DNA of 64,000 nt from Nemertoderma westbladi (Eukaryota > Xenacoelomorpha > Nemertodermatida > Nemertodermatidae). Positions 25,101 to 40,100 of the stretch are shown one piece after another. The notes below the pieces were generated by a model. The model was not told the origin of the DNA, ran no database searches, and worked only from the letters and a program-made list of their open reading frames with translations. The translations under genes and the position numbers were made by a program. Each line of letters opens with the position of its first letter. Positions within the stretch are counted from its first letter, which is position 1. The DNA lies in the NCBI GenBank assembly GCA_032718475.1, contig JAUCBJ010000923.1:1-64000 (forward strand). The letters run 5' to 3'.

Positions 25101-28100
25101 CTGCTCACCTTGAATGTACTTTCCATGTCACCACTAGGTATGTTCATTTAATAATATACTGCTCACCTTGAATGTACTTTCCATGTCACCACTAGGTATG
25201 TTCGTTTAATAATATACTGCTCACCTTGAATGTACTTTCCATGTCACCACTAGCTGTATGTTCATTTAATAATATACTGCTCACCTTGAATGTACTTTCC
25301 ATGTCACCACTAGCTGTATGTTCATTTAATAATATACTGCTCACCTTGAATGTACTTTCCATGTCACCACTAGGTATGTTCGTTTAATAATATACTGCTC
25401 ACCTTGAATGTACTTTCCATGTCACCACTAGGTATGTTCGTTTAATAATATACTGCTCACCTTGAATGTACTTTCCATGTCACCACTCGGTATGTTCATG
25501 ATGTTCACGTACATTCTATTCCTCGATAAGCAAACGCAATGCTCTGGGTCAGAAATATTATAGAAGGGCATATTCTGATTCATTGTACCTGCAAAGTGCA
25601 ATTTACAATTATTAGAATGATATAAGGTCTTGGGTAGTGTGCTGCGATCTGAAACTAGAAATGAAACCGAAAATAGTTTAATGTTGCTTCTTGTGTATTC
25701 TGGGAACGGTTGGATTATCTGAAACCGATGCGGCGTTAGGGTTGAATAACATCCTTGAAGGGGAACGGGGTTGGGGGGGGGGGTGGGGAGGGTTTCAAAT
25801 AATATACATTTTTGTATTTTTCTTCTGATTCAATGTGCCTTCACAATGAACATATGTAAGGATGCGATATTGCAAAATCAGTGCTCAGATTAGTGTAACT
25901 TACAACTTGATTTAAAAAAAATCAAATTGAGAACGCCGCAAAATAACCAATCACTTAGAAACAATAGACTTGTAGAAGACATCTTAAGCAGTATCGATTG
26001 TTCTAGAATATATCCACTTTATACTCAGTGTAAGATAGTATACCCTACAGTTGATGTAGTAACTACAATTAATTGTATAATATAGATATAAATTGCATTC
26101 AGTATTTCTAAGTGTTAGAGGTTGTTGAAGTGTTTATTTGAGCGTTCGAGATAAGTTGGCATAATTAAAAAATTACCTACATCATTGTAAGAAACACTGC
26201 GCACTATTCAGCGTTAAAGAACCTCGTATTATGTAAACCCTCCTCGCTACGTTCGGTCCGTACATACACACACACTCGGGCCATAACGCTGAACAGTGCT
26301 ACTTTTAAAATGATGTGTCACATATAATTATTATGATCATTAATTGGGCATATTATGGTGATTCAATCTACACAAATATTGTTTGTTATTAACTTAGTAT
26401 TTAATTTTATTTAAATTATTAACGTTATTGACTAATTAATGAATGTAATAAACAAATTAAATTGAAGTTAATTCTGATTGTTAACCTTTTAGTCGGTTTT
26501 CAAATTTTCCCTCATCCAAATTGTAAACCTTTAGGTCGCGATTGCAGAGGACGATGGCACGAGAACCATCGATAAAACGAGCGTCCCGGGGTTTAACGAC
26601 GCCGGTGAGCCGTCGCACGGGAGTCTCGGTGGCGAGATCCCAAACTACGAGTTGACCGCGCTCAGAGTTAGCCGAGAGAACAAACCCGGGATTCGACTTG
26701 ATCCGGTACAGCGAGGACAGATGGAGCGGAAGACTGGAGGGTTTAGTACTGGAGCGCGACGGTAGGAGGTAGTCGCGGAGAGGATGGAGGACGAACTCGG
26801 CGGCTTCCGTGGCGGCCACGGCGGAGTCGTAGAGTCGGCGCATCCCGGGACACTCGACGCACCAAACGGACGCACTGTCCGAGGCCGCCGGACGCAGCCG
26901 ACAGACCAGCTGGCTTGCCAACTGCCCCGGATCCTGCCGGAGGGCGAACCCGGACGCGTCGAGGAACTCACGAAGAAGTCCCAGGTCGGAGCACGGTTTA
27001 CTCGAGGATTGTAGAACATTGATAAACTGATCCACGTAAAGCGGGTAACGAACGCAATGAGAAAGCCATTCGTAGTCAAACAAATCCAAGGATTCCCCGG
27101 ACTTAATCAATTGATAAGAACGTTCTAGAACATCCATGGGATGCTCCTGAGTTTTAAGATAATCTGCTAATCGCGAGTGGTATTTATATGATTCGTATCG
27201 GTCCTCCGCAAATTTTTTTATGATGTCATTAGAGAAACCTAGGTGATAACGACGGAAGTAAAGAAAACTCCGGATTACCCCGGAGTCAACTAAGAGTCGA
27301 CGAGCTTGCAACCAGCCGGACATCCCGTTGGCTGCGAGGGTGGCGTTCTGTGCGGCGATCAGCCAATAGAGATGGGACTCCGGTAGGCCGAGGTTAGTGG
27401 CGGCCACGGTGCCGAGCGCGAGTCGGATCAACTCGACACCGCAGACCGATTCTACCGAGGCGAGCACGGCGGACAGCAGCTCGGGGTAGTCGGTAGCTGC
27501 CGGTACCGCGGGCAGTACAGCCGCCCGAGCGAACAGCTCGGAGACGGCGGAGGTAAGCGGGCCCGCGCAGCTCGACGCGTTGGTCAGCGCGGTCGGGTTG
27601 CAACGCTCGCGGTGGATGCTGGACGCGAGCTGGGCGCAACCCCGGCCGTCCAGACTGGGGGCCGCGAGCAAGCATTCCTCGGGGAGGGAGCCGCTGGTCG
27701 ACGAAGAAACTACGAGTTTAACATCCTCGGGGAGGGAGGTTGGAAGGTTGAGGGAGGCGTATATTGCGTGGATGAGGATGAGTAAAGGACGAGATGAGGT
27801 AGCCTTCTTGGCGAGATGCACCAGGGATTCTGTCCAATTACTTAAACTCTGTAAACAAACATCAAATAAAAATAATATTGTAATTATGTGTTTATTTAAT
27901 ATAAATAATAATTAATACCCAGCCACCCTTGCTCTCATAACGAAGCTGAAATAATTAATTTAGAATTATAAATTGAAGCAAACTGCACTGTATTATAGAA
28001 AAAATATAATGATAAAACGATACAAGATTCGCTCTATACTAGATTTATTTACATTTATAAAACAAAAAAATCTATAATTTGTTAATACTGATACAGATAA

Positions 28101-31100
28101 CACAAATTCGATTTTGTATGGTACATATCATAAGACTAATAAATTAGTGCTCTATAAACTCACGGTATAAGCTAGATAGTGAGGCTGACCGTAGACCACA
28201 CACATATGCTCCAATACTGATCGCATTAGTTGGTTCTCGTTAGAAACGCTAGGGTGTGCACCAACATAACGAGTTATACAGACGCCATCGGGCTTCCATT
28301 TGTGATATTGCCTACAAAGAGTAAATGACCGCCATGAGAAATTATAGTGACCTTTGTGTGACATTATTTATATTACACATCTTAAGCTTAATAGTTTTTT
28401 AAATATGTGAAATTTCGGACATATTGCTGGATGAATGTCCGAAACTCAACATAGATTCTTTCTTAGAAAATATTGCTTTTGACGCTATCAAAATGTATAC
28501 CTCTCCAGGGGAACATGGACGCAAATAACAGCCGATTCAATTTAAACCTGTTTTATAGTTTATTGTCAGACATTTATAGACAGAGATGATATACCATCGA
28601 TAAAGAATCATAAAAAGTAAATACAAATTTGAAAAAAAAAAATTTGGCGCCCCCTAGCGACCTGCGTGAGATTTTAAAATTTTCACTAAAAAGGCTACTA
28701 CTTTCACTTTTATTTTCTGATACCACATATTTTGGAACCAGTATGTTCATTATCATCATATTTCACGGCGCCTTTTTGTATTTTTATTTTCTATTTCTGA
28801 GAATTGGCAATTTTGTAAAAAAAAATTAAAATTAAAAAACATGTTTTTTACTATTTTTTAATTAAATAATTGAGGAAATATTATGAAATCAAGAGAACTG
28901 TCCGAAATTTATTGAAGCTTAAATTATATATTGTTATCTGATTTAATTAATTAGTGTTTAGTTATATAAAGATTGGGTGGGGACATATTGTTATCTGATT
29001 TAATTAATTAGTGTTTAGTTATATAAAGATTGGGTGGGGACATATTGTTATCTGATTTAATTAATTAGTGTTTAGTTATATAAAGATTGGGTGGGGACAT
29101 ATTGTTATCAGATTTAATTAATTAGTGTTTAGTTAGTTAAAGATTGGGTGGGGACATATTGTTATCTGATTTAATTAATTAGTGTTTAGTTATATAAAGA
29201 TTGGGTGGGGACATATTGTTATCAGATTTAATTAATTAGTGTTTAGTTAGTTAAAGATTGGGTGGGGACATATTGTTATCTGATTTAATTAATTAGTGTT
29301 TAGTTAGTTAAAGATTGGGTGGGGACATATTGTTATCTGATTTAATTAATTAGTGTTTAGTTATATAAAGATTGGGTGGGGACATATTGTTATATGATTT
29401 AATTAATTAGTGTTTAGTTAGTTAAAGATTGGGTGGGGACATATTGTTATCTGATTTAATTAATTAGTGTTTAGTTAGTTAAAGATTGGGTGGGGACATA
29501 TTGTTATCTGATTTAATTAATTAGTGTTTAGTTAGTTAAAGATTGGGTGGGGACATATTGTTATCTGATTTAATTAATTAGTGTTTAGTTAGTTAAAGAT
29601 TGGGTGGGGACATATTGTTATCTGATTTAATTAATTAGTGTTTAGTTATATAAAGATTGGGTGGGGACATATTGTTATCAGATTTAATTAATTAGTGTTT
29701 AGTTAGTTAAAGATTGGGTGGGGACATATTGTTATCTGATTTAATTAATTAGTGTTTAGTTAGTTAAAGATTGGGTGGGGACATATTGTTATCTGATTTA
29801 ATTAATTAGTGTTTAGTTATATAAAGATTGGGTGGGGACATATTGTTATATGATTTAATTAATTAGTGTATAGTTATATAAAGATTGGGTGGGGACATAT
29901 TGTTATCTGATTTAATTAATTAGTGTTTAGTTAGTTAAAGATTGGGTGGGGACATATTGTTATCTGATTTAATTAATTAGTGTTTAGTTATATAAAGATT
30001 GGGTGGGGACATATTGTTATCTGATTTAATTAATTAGTGTTTAGTTATATAAAGATTGGGTGGGGACATATTGTTATCTGATTTAATTAATTAGTGTTTA
30101 GTTATATAAAGATTGGGTGGGGACATATTGTTATATGATTTAATTAATTAGTGTATAGTTATATAAAGATTGGGTGGGGACATATTGTTATCTGATTTAA
30201 TTAATTAGTGTTTAGTAAGATAAAGATTGGGTGGGGACATATTGTTATCTGATTTAATTAATTAGTGTTTAGTTATATAAAGATTGGGTGGGGACATATT
30301 GTTATCTGATTTAATTAATTAGTGTTTAGTTATATAAAGATTGGGTGGGGACATATTGTTATCTGATTTAATTAATTAGTGTTTAGTTATATAAAGATTG
30401 GGTGGGGACATATTGTTATCTGATTTAATTAATTAGTGTTTAGTTATATAAAGATTGGGTGGGGACATATTGTTATCTGATTTAATTAATTAGTGTTTAG
30501 TTATATAAAGATTGGGTGGGGACATATTGTTATCTGATTTAATTAATTAGTGTTTAGTTATATAAAGATTGGGTGGGGACATATTGTTATCTGATTTAAT
30601 TAATTAGTGTTTAGTTATATAAAGATTGGGTGGGGACATATTGTTATCAGATTTAATTAATTAGTGTTTAGTTATATAAAGATTGGGTGGGTACATATTG
30701 TTATCTGATTTAATTAATTAGTGTTTAGTTATATAAAGATTGGGTGGGGACATATTGTTATCAGATTTAATTAATTAGTGTTTAGTTATATAAAGATTGG
30801 GTGGGGACATATTGTTATCAGATTTAATTAATTAGTGTTTAGTTATATAAAGATTGGGTGGGTACATATTGTTATCTGATTTAATTAATTAGTGTTTAGT
30901 TATATAAAGATTGGGTGGGGACATATTGTTATCTGATTTAATTAATTAGTGTTTAGTTATATAAAGATTGGGTGGGGACATATTGTTATCTGATTTAATT
31001 AATTAGTGTTTAGTTATATAAAGATTGGGTGGGGACATATTGTTATCTGATTTAATTAATTAGTGTTTAGTTATATAAAGATTGGGTGGGGACATATTGT

Positions 31101-34100
31101 TATCTGATTTAATTAATTAGTGTTTAGTTATATAAAGATTGGGTGGGGACATATTGTTATCTGATTTAATTAATTAGTGTTTAGTTATATAAAGATTGGG
31201 TGGGGACATATTGTTATCTGATTTAATTAATTAGTGTTTAGTTATATAAAGATTGGGTGGGGACATATTGTTATCAGATTTAATTAATTAGTGTTTAGTT
31301 AGTTAAAGATTGGGTGGGGACATATTGTTATCTGATTTAATTAATTAGTGTTTAGTTATATAAAGATTGGGTGGGGACATATTGTTATCAGATTTAATTA
31401 ATTAGTGTTTAGTTAGTTAAAGATTGGGTGGGGACATATTGTTATCTGATTTAATTAATTAGTGTTTAGTTAGTTAAAGATTGGGTGGGGACATATTGTT
31501 ATCTGATTTAATTAATTAGTGTTTAGTTATATAAAGATTGGGTGGGGACATATTGTTATCAGATTTAATTAATTAGTGTTTAGTTAGTTAAAGATTGGGT
31601 GGGGACATATTGTTATCTGATTTAATTAATTAGTGTTTAGTTAGTTAAAGATTGGGTGGGGACATATTGTTATCTGATTTAATTAATTAGTGTTTAGTTA
31701 TATAAAGATTGGGTGGGGACATATTGTTATATGATTTAATTAATTAGTGTTTAGTTAGTTAAAGATTGGGTGGGGACATATTGTTATCTGATTTAATTAA
31801 TTAGTGTTTAGTTAGTTAAAGATTGGGTGGGGACATATTGTTATCTGATTTAATTAATTAGTGTTTAGTTAGTTAAAGATTGGGTGGGGACATATTGTTA
31901 TCTGATTTAATTAATTAGTGTTTAGTTAGTTAAAGATTGGGTGGGGACATATTGTTATCTGATTTAATTAATTAGTGTTTAGTTATATAAAGATTGGGTG
32001 GGGACATATTGTTATCAGATTTAATTAATTAGTGTTTAGTTAGTTAAAGATTGGGTGGGGACATATTGTTATCTGATTTAATTAATTAGTGTTTAGTTAG
32101 TTAAAGATTGGGTGGGGACATATTGTTATCTGATTTAATTAATTAGTGTTTAGTTATATAAAGATTGGGTGGGGACATATTGTTATATGATTTAATTAAT
32201 TAGTGTATAGTTATATAAAGATTGGGTGGGGACATATTGTTATCTGATTTAATTAATTAGTGTTTAGTTAGTTAAAGATTGGGTGGGGACATATTGTTAT
32301 CTGATTTAATTAATTAGTGTTTAGTTATATAAAGATTGGGTGGGGACATATTGTTATCTGATTTAATTAATTAGTGTTTAGTTATATAAAGATTGGGTGG
32401 GGACATATTGTTATCTGATTTAATTAATTAGTGTTTAGTTATATAAAGATTGGGTGGGGACATATTGTTATATGATTTAATTAATTAGTGTATAGTTATA
32501 TAAAGATTGGGTGGGGACATATTGTTATCTGATTTAATTAATTAGTGTTTAGTAAGATAAAGATTGGGTGGGGACATATTGTTATCTGATTTAATTAATT
32601 AGTGTTTAGTTATATAAAGATTGGGTGGGGACATATTGTTATCTGATTTAATTAATTAGTGTTTAGTTATATAAAGATTGGGTGGGGACATATTGTTATC
32701 TGATTTAATTAATTAGTGTTTAGTTATATAAAGATTGGGTGGGGACATATTGTTATCTGATTTAATTAATTAGTGTTTAGTTATATAAAGATTGGGTGGG
32801 GACATATTGTTATCTGATTTAATTAATTAGTGTTTAGTTATATAAAGATTGGGTGGGGACATATTGTTATCTGATTTAATTAATTAGTGTTTAGTTATAT
32901 AAAGATTGGGTGGGGACATATTGTTATCTGATTTAATTAATTAGTGTTTAGTTATATAAAGATTGGGTGGGGACATATTGTTATCAGATTTAATTAATTA
33001 GTGTTTAGTTATATAAAGATTGGGTGGGGACATATTGTTATCTGATTTAATTAATTAGTGTTTAGTTATATAAAGATTGGGTGGGGACATATTGTTATCT
33101 GATTTAATTAATTAGTGTTTAGTTATATAAAGATTGGGTGGGGACATATTGTTATCTGATTTAATTAATTAGTGTTTAGTTATATAAAGATTGGGTGGGG
33201 ACATATTGTTATCTGATTTAATTAATTAGTGTTTAGTTATATAAAGATTGGGTGGGGACATATTGTTATCTGATTTAATTAATTAGTGTTTAGTTATATA
33301 AAGATTGGGTGGGGACATATTGTTATCTGATTTAATTAATTAGTGTTTAGTTATATAAAGATTGGGTGGGGACATATTGTTATCTGATTTAATTAATTAG
33401 TGTTTAGTTATATAAAGATTGGGTGGGGACATATTGTTATCTGATTTAATTAATTAGTGTTTAGTTATATAAAGATTGGGTGGGGACATATTGTTATCTG
33501 ATTTAATTAATTAGTGTTTAGTTATATAAAGATTGGGTGGGGACATATTGTTATCTGATTTAATTAATTAGTGTTTAGTTATATAAAGATTGGGTGGGGA
33601 CATATTGTTATATGATTTAATTAATTAGTGTTTAGTTATATAAAGATTGGGTGGGGACATATTGTTATCTGATTTAATTAATTAGTGTTTAGTTATATAA
33701 AGATTGGGTGGGGACATATTGTTATCAGATTTAATTAATTAGTGTTTAGTTATATAAAGATTGGGTGGGTACATATTGTTATATGATTTAATTAATTAGT
33801 GTTTAGTTATATAAAGATTGGGTGGGGACATATTGTTATCTGATTTAATTAATTAGTGTTTAGTTATATAAAGATTGGGTGGGGACATATTGTTATCTGA
33901 TTTAATTAATTAGTGTTTAGTTATATAAAGATTGGGTGGGGACATATTGTTATCTGATTTAATTAATTAGTGTTTAGTTATATAAAGATTGGGTGGGGAC
34001 ATATTGTTATCTGATTTAATTAATTAGTGTTTAGTTATATAAAGATTGGGTGGGGACATATTGTTATCTGATTTAATTAATTAGTGTTTAGTTATATAAA

Positions 34101-37100
34101 GATTGGGTGGGGACATATTGTTATCTGATTTAATTAATTAGTGTTTAGTTATATAAAGATTGGGTGGGGACATATTGTTATCTGATTTAATTAATTAGTG
34201 TTTAGTTATATAAAGATTGGGTGGGGACATATTGTTATCAGATTTAATTAATTAGTGTTTAGTTATATAAAGATTGGGTGGGTACATATTGTTATCTGAT
34301 TTAATTAATTAGTGTTTAGTTATATAAAGATTGGGTGGGGACATATTGTTATCAGATTTAATTAATTAGTGTTTAGTTATATAAAGATTGGGTGGGGACA
34401 TATTGTTATCAGATTTAATTAATTAGTGTTTAGTTATATAAAGATTGGGTGGGTACATATTGTTATCTGATTTAATTAATTAGTGTTTAGTTATATAAAG
34501 ATTGGGTGGGGACATATTGTTATCTGATTTAATTAATTAGTGTTTAGTTATATAAAGATTGGGTGGGGACATATTGTTATCTGATTTAATTAATTAGTGT
34601 TTAGTTATATAAAGATTGGGTGGGGACATATTGTTATCTGATTTAATTAATTAGTGTTTAGTTATATAAAGATTGGGTGGGGACATATTGTTATCTGATT
34701 TAATTAATTAGTGTTTAGTTATATAAAGATTGGGTGGGGACATATTGTTATCTGATTTAATTAATTAGTGTTTAGTTATATAAAGATTGGGTGGGGACAT
34801 ATTGTTATCTGATTTAATTAATTAGTGTTTAGTTATATAAAGATTGGGTGGGGACATATTGTTATCTGATTTAATTAATTAGTGTTTAGTTATATAAAGA
34901 TTGGGTGGGGACATATTGTTATCTGATTTAATTAATTAGTGTTTAGTTATATAAAGATTGGGTGGGGACATATTGTTATCTGATTTAATTAATTAGTGTT
35001 TAGTTATATAAAGATTGGGTGGGGACATATTGTTATCTGATTTAATTAATTAGTGTTTAGTTATATAAAGATTGGGTGGGGACATATTGTTATCTGATTT
35101 AATTAATTAGTGTTTAGTTATATAAAGATTGGGTGGGGACATATTGTTATCTGATTTAATTAATTAGTGTTTAGTTATATAAAGATTGGGTGGGGACATA
35201 TTGTTATCTGATTTAATTAATTAGTGTTTAGTTATATAAAGATTGGGTGGGGACATATTGTTATCTGATTTAATTAATTAGTGTTTAGTTATATAAAGAT
35301 TGGGTGGGGACATATTGTTATATGATTTAATTAATTAGTGTTTAGTTATATAAAGATTGGGTGGGGACATATTGTTATCTGATTTAATTAATTAGTGTTT
35401 AGTTATATAAAGATTGGGTGGGGACATATTGTTATCTGATTTAATTAATTAGTGTTTAGTTATATAAAGATTGGGTGGGGACATATTGTTATCTGATTTA
35501 ATTAATTAGTGTTTAGTTATATAAAGATTGGGTGGGGACATATTGTTATCTGATTTAATTAATTAGTGTTTAGTTATATAAAGATTGGGTGGGGACATAT
35601 TGTTATCTGATTTAATTAATTAGTGTTTAGTTATATAAAGATTGGGTGGGGACATATTGTTATCTGATTTAATTAATTAGTGTTTAGTTATATAAAGATT
35701 GGGTGGGGACATATTGTTATCTGATTTAATTAATTAGTGTTTAGTTATATAAAGATTGGGTGGGGACATATTGTTATCTGATTTAATTAATTAGTGTTTA
35801 GTTATATAAAGATTGGGTGGGGACATATTGTTATATGATTTAATTAATTAGTGTTTAGTTATATAAAGATTGGGTGGGGACATATTGTTATCTGATTTAA
35901 TTAATTAGTGTTTAGTTATATAAAGATTGGGTGGGGACATATTGTTATCTGATTTAATTAATTAGTGTTTAGTTATATAAAGATTGGGTGGGGACATATT
36001 GTTATCTGATTTAATTAATTAGTGTTTAGTTATATAAAGATTGGGTGGGGACATATTGTTATCTGATTTAATTAATTAGTGTTTAGTTATATAAAGATTG
36101 GGTGGGGACATATTGTTATATGATTTAATTAATTAGTGTTTAGTTATATAAAGATTGGGTGGGGACATATTGTTATCTGATTTAATTAATTAGTGTTTAG
36201 TTATATAAAGATTGGGTGGGGACATATTGTTATCTGATTTAATTAATTAGTGTTTAGTTATATAAAGATTGGGTGGGGACATATTGTTATATGATTTAAT
36301 TAATTAGTGTTTAGTTATATAAAGATTGGGTGGGGACATATTGTTATATGATTTAATTAATTAGTGTTTAGTTATATAAAGATTGGGTGGGGACATATTG
36401 TTATATGATTTAATTAATTAGTGTTTAGTTATATAAAGATTGGGTGGGGACATATTGTTATATGATTTAATTAATTAGTGTTTAGTTATATAAAGATTGG
36501 GTGGGGACATATTGTTATATGATTTAATTAATTAGTGTTTAGTTATATAAAGATTGGGTGGGGACATATTGTTATATGATTTAATTAATTAGTGTTTAGT
36601 TATATAAAGATTGGGTGGGGACATATTGTTATATGATTTAATTAATTAGTGTTTAGTTATATAAAGATTGGGTGGGGACATATTGTTATATGATTTAATT
36701 AATTAGTGTTTAGTTATATAAAGATTGGGTGGGGACATATTGTTATATGATTTAATTAATTAGTGTTTAGTTAGTTAAAGATTGGGTGGGTACATATTGT
36801 TATCTGATTTAATTAATTAGTGTTTAGTTAGTTAAAGATTGGGTGGGGACATATTGTTATATGATTTAATTAATTAGTGTTTAGTTATATAAAGATTGGG
36901 TGGGGACATATTGTTATCTGATTTAATTAATTAGTGTTTAGTTATATAAAGATTGGGTGGGGACATATTGTTATATGATTTAATTAATTAGTGTTTAGTT
37001 ATATAAAGATTGGGTGGGGACATATTGTTATATGATTTAATTAATTAGTGTTTAGTTATATAAAGATTGGGTGGGGACATATTGTTATATGATTTAATTA

Positions 37101-40100
37101 ATTAGTGTTTAGTTATATAAAGATTGGGTGGGGACATATTGTTATATGATTTAATTAATTAGTGTTTAGTTATATAAAGATTGGGTGGGGACATATTGTT
37201 ATATGATTTAATTAATTAGTGTTTAGTTATATAAAGATTGGGTGGGGACATATTGTTATATGATTTAATTAATTAGTGTTTAGTTAGTTAAAGATTGGGT
37301 GGGTACATATTGTTATCTGATTTAATTAATTAGTGTTTAGTTAGTTAAAGATTGGGTGGGGACATATTGTTATATGATTTAATTAATTAGTGTTTAGTTA
37401 GTTAAAGATTGGGTGGGGACATATTGTTATATGATTTAATTAATTAGTGTTTAGTTATATAAAGATTGGGTGGGGACATATTGTTATATGATTTAATTAA
37501 TTAGTGTTTAGTTAGTTAAAGATTGGGTGGGTACATATTGTTATCTGATTTAATTAATTAGTGTTTAGTTAGTTAAAGATTGGGTGGGGACATATTGTTA
37601 TCTGATTTAATTAATTAGTGTTTAGTTAGTTAAAGATTGGGTGGGGACATATTGTTATATGATTTAATTAATTAGTGTTTAGTTATATAAAGATTGGGTG
37701 GGGACATATTGTTATATGATTTAATTAATTAGTGTTTAGTTATATAAAGATTGGGTGGGGACATATTGTTATATGATTTAATTAATTAGTGTTTAGTTAG
37801 TTAAAGATTGGGTGGGTACATATTGTTATCTGATTTAATTAATTAGTGTTTAGTTAGTTAAAGATTGGGTGGGGACATATTGTTATCTGATTTAATTAAT
37901 TAGTGTTTAGTTAGTTAAAGATTGGGTGGGGACATATTGTTATCTGATTTAATTAATTAGTGTTTAGTTAGTTAAAGATTGGGTGGGGACATATTGTTAT
38001 ATGATTTAATTAATTAGTGTTTAGTTATATAAAGATTGGGTGGGGACATATTGTTATATGATTTAATTAATTAGTGTTTAGTTATATAAAGATTGGGTGG
38101 GGACATATTGTTATATGATTTAATTAATTAGTGTTTAGTTAGTTAAAGATTGGGTGGGGACATATTGTTATCTGATTTAATTAATTAGTGTTTAGTTAGT
38201 TAAAGATTGGGTGGGGACATATTGTTATATGATTTAATTAATTAGTGTTTAGTTAGTTAAAGATTGGGTGGGGACATATTGTTATCTGATTTAATTAATT
38301 AGTGTTTAGTTAGTTAAAGATTGGGTGGGGACATATTGTTATATGATTTAATTAATTAGTGTTTAGTTATATAAAGATTGGGTGGGGACATATTGTTATA
38401 TGATTTAATTAATTAGTGTTTAGTTATATAAAGATTGGGTGGGGACATATTGTTATATGATTTAATTAATTAGTGTTTAGTTAGTTAAAGATTGGGTGGG
38501 TACATATTGTTATCTGATTTAATTAATTAGTGTTTAGTTAGTTAAAGATTGGGTGGGGACATATTGTTATCTGATTTAATTAATTAGTGTTTAGTTATAT
38601 AAAGATTGGGTGGGGACATATTGTTATATGATTTAATTAATTAGTGTTTAGTTATATAAAGATTGGGTGGGGACATATTGTTATATGATTTAATTAATTA
38701 GTGTTTAGTTAGTTAAAGATTGGGTGGGGACATATTGTTATATGATTTAATTAATTAGTGTTTAGTTATATAAAGATTGGGTGGGGACATATTGTTATAT
38801 GATTTAATTAATTAGTGTTTAGTTAGTTAAAGATTGGGTGGGGACATATTGTTATATGATTTAATTAATTAGTGTTTAGTTAGTTAAAGATTGGGTGGGG
38901 ACATATTGTTATCTGATTTAATTAATTAGTGTTTAGTTATATAAAGATTGGGTGGGGACATATTGTTATCTGATTTAATTAATTAGTGTTTAGTTAGTTA
39001 AAGATTGGGTGGGGATATATTGTTATCTGATTTAATTAATTAGTGTTTAGTTAGTTAAAGATTGGGTGGGGACATATTGTTATATGATTTAATTAATTAG
39101 TGTTTAGTTATATAAAGATTGGGTGGGGACATATTGTTATATGATTTAATTAATTAGTGTTTAGTTATATAAAGATTGGGTGGGGACATATTGTTATCTG
39201 ATTTAATTAATTAGTGTTTAGTTAGTTAAAGATTGGGTGGGGACATATTGTTATCTGATTTAATTAATTAGTGTTTAGTTATATAAAGATTGGGTGGGGA
39301 CATATTGTTATATGATTTAATTAATTAGTGTTTAGTTATATAAAGATTGGGTGGGGACATATTGTTATATGATTTAATTAATTAGTGTTTAGTTAGTTAA
39401 AGATTGGGTGGGGACATATTGTTATATGATTTAATTAATTAGTGTTTAGTTATATAAAGATTGGGTGGGGACATATTGTTATATGATTTAATTAATTAGT
39501 GTTTAGTTAGTTAAAGATTGGGTGGGGACATATTGTTATATGATTTAATTAATTAGTGTTTAGTTAGTTAAAGATTGGGTGGGGACATATTGTTATCTGA
39601 TTTAATTAATTAGTGTTTAGTTATATAAAGATTGGGTGGGGACATATTGTTATCTGATTTAATTAATTAGTGTTTAGTTAGTTAAAGATTGGGTGGGGAT
39701 ATATTGTTATCTGATTTAATTAATTAGTGTTTAGTTAGTTAAAGATTGGGTGGGGACATATTGTTATATGATTTAATTAATTAGTGTTTAGTTAGTTAAA
39801 GATTGGGTGGGGACATATTGTTATATGATTTAATTAATTAGTGTTTAGTTAGTTAAAGATTGGGTGGGGACATATTGTTATCTGATTTAATTAATTAGTG
39901 TTTAGTTATATAAAGATTGGGTGGGGACATATTGTTATATGATTTAATTAATTAGTGTTTAGTTAGTTAAAGATTGGGTGGGGACATATTGTTATCTGAT
40001 TTAATTAATTAGTGTTTAGTTATATAAAGATTGGGTGGGGACATATTGTTATATGATTTAATTAATTAGTGTTTAGTTAGTTAAAGATTGGGTGGGGACA

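Noticed and set aside
26645-27675. Other-frame ORFs within exon E
   Set aside because: Shadows of the GC-rich exon; only the frame with WD40 and linker motifs fits the splice phases.
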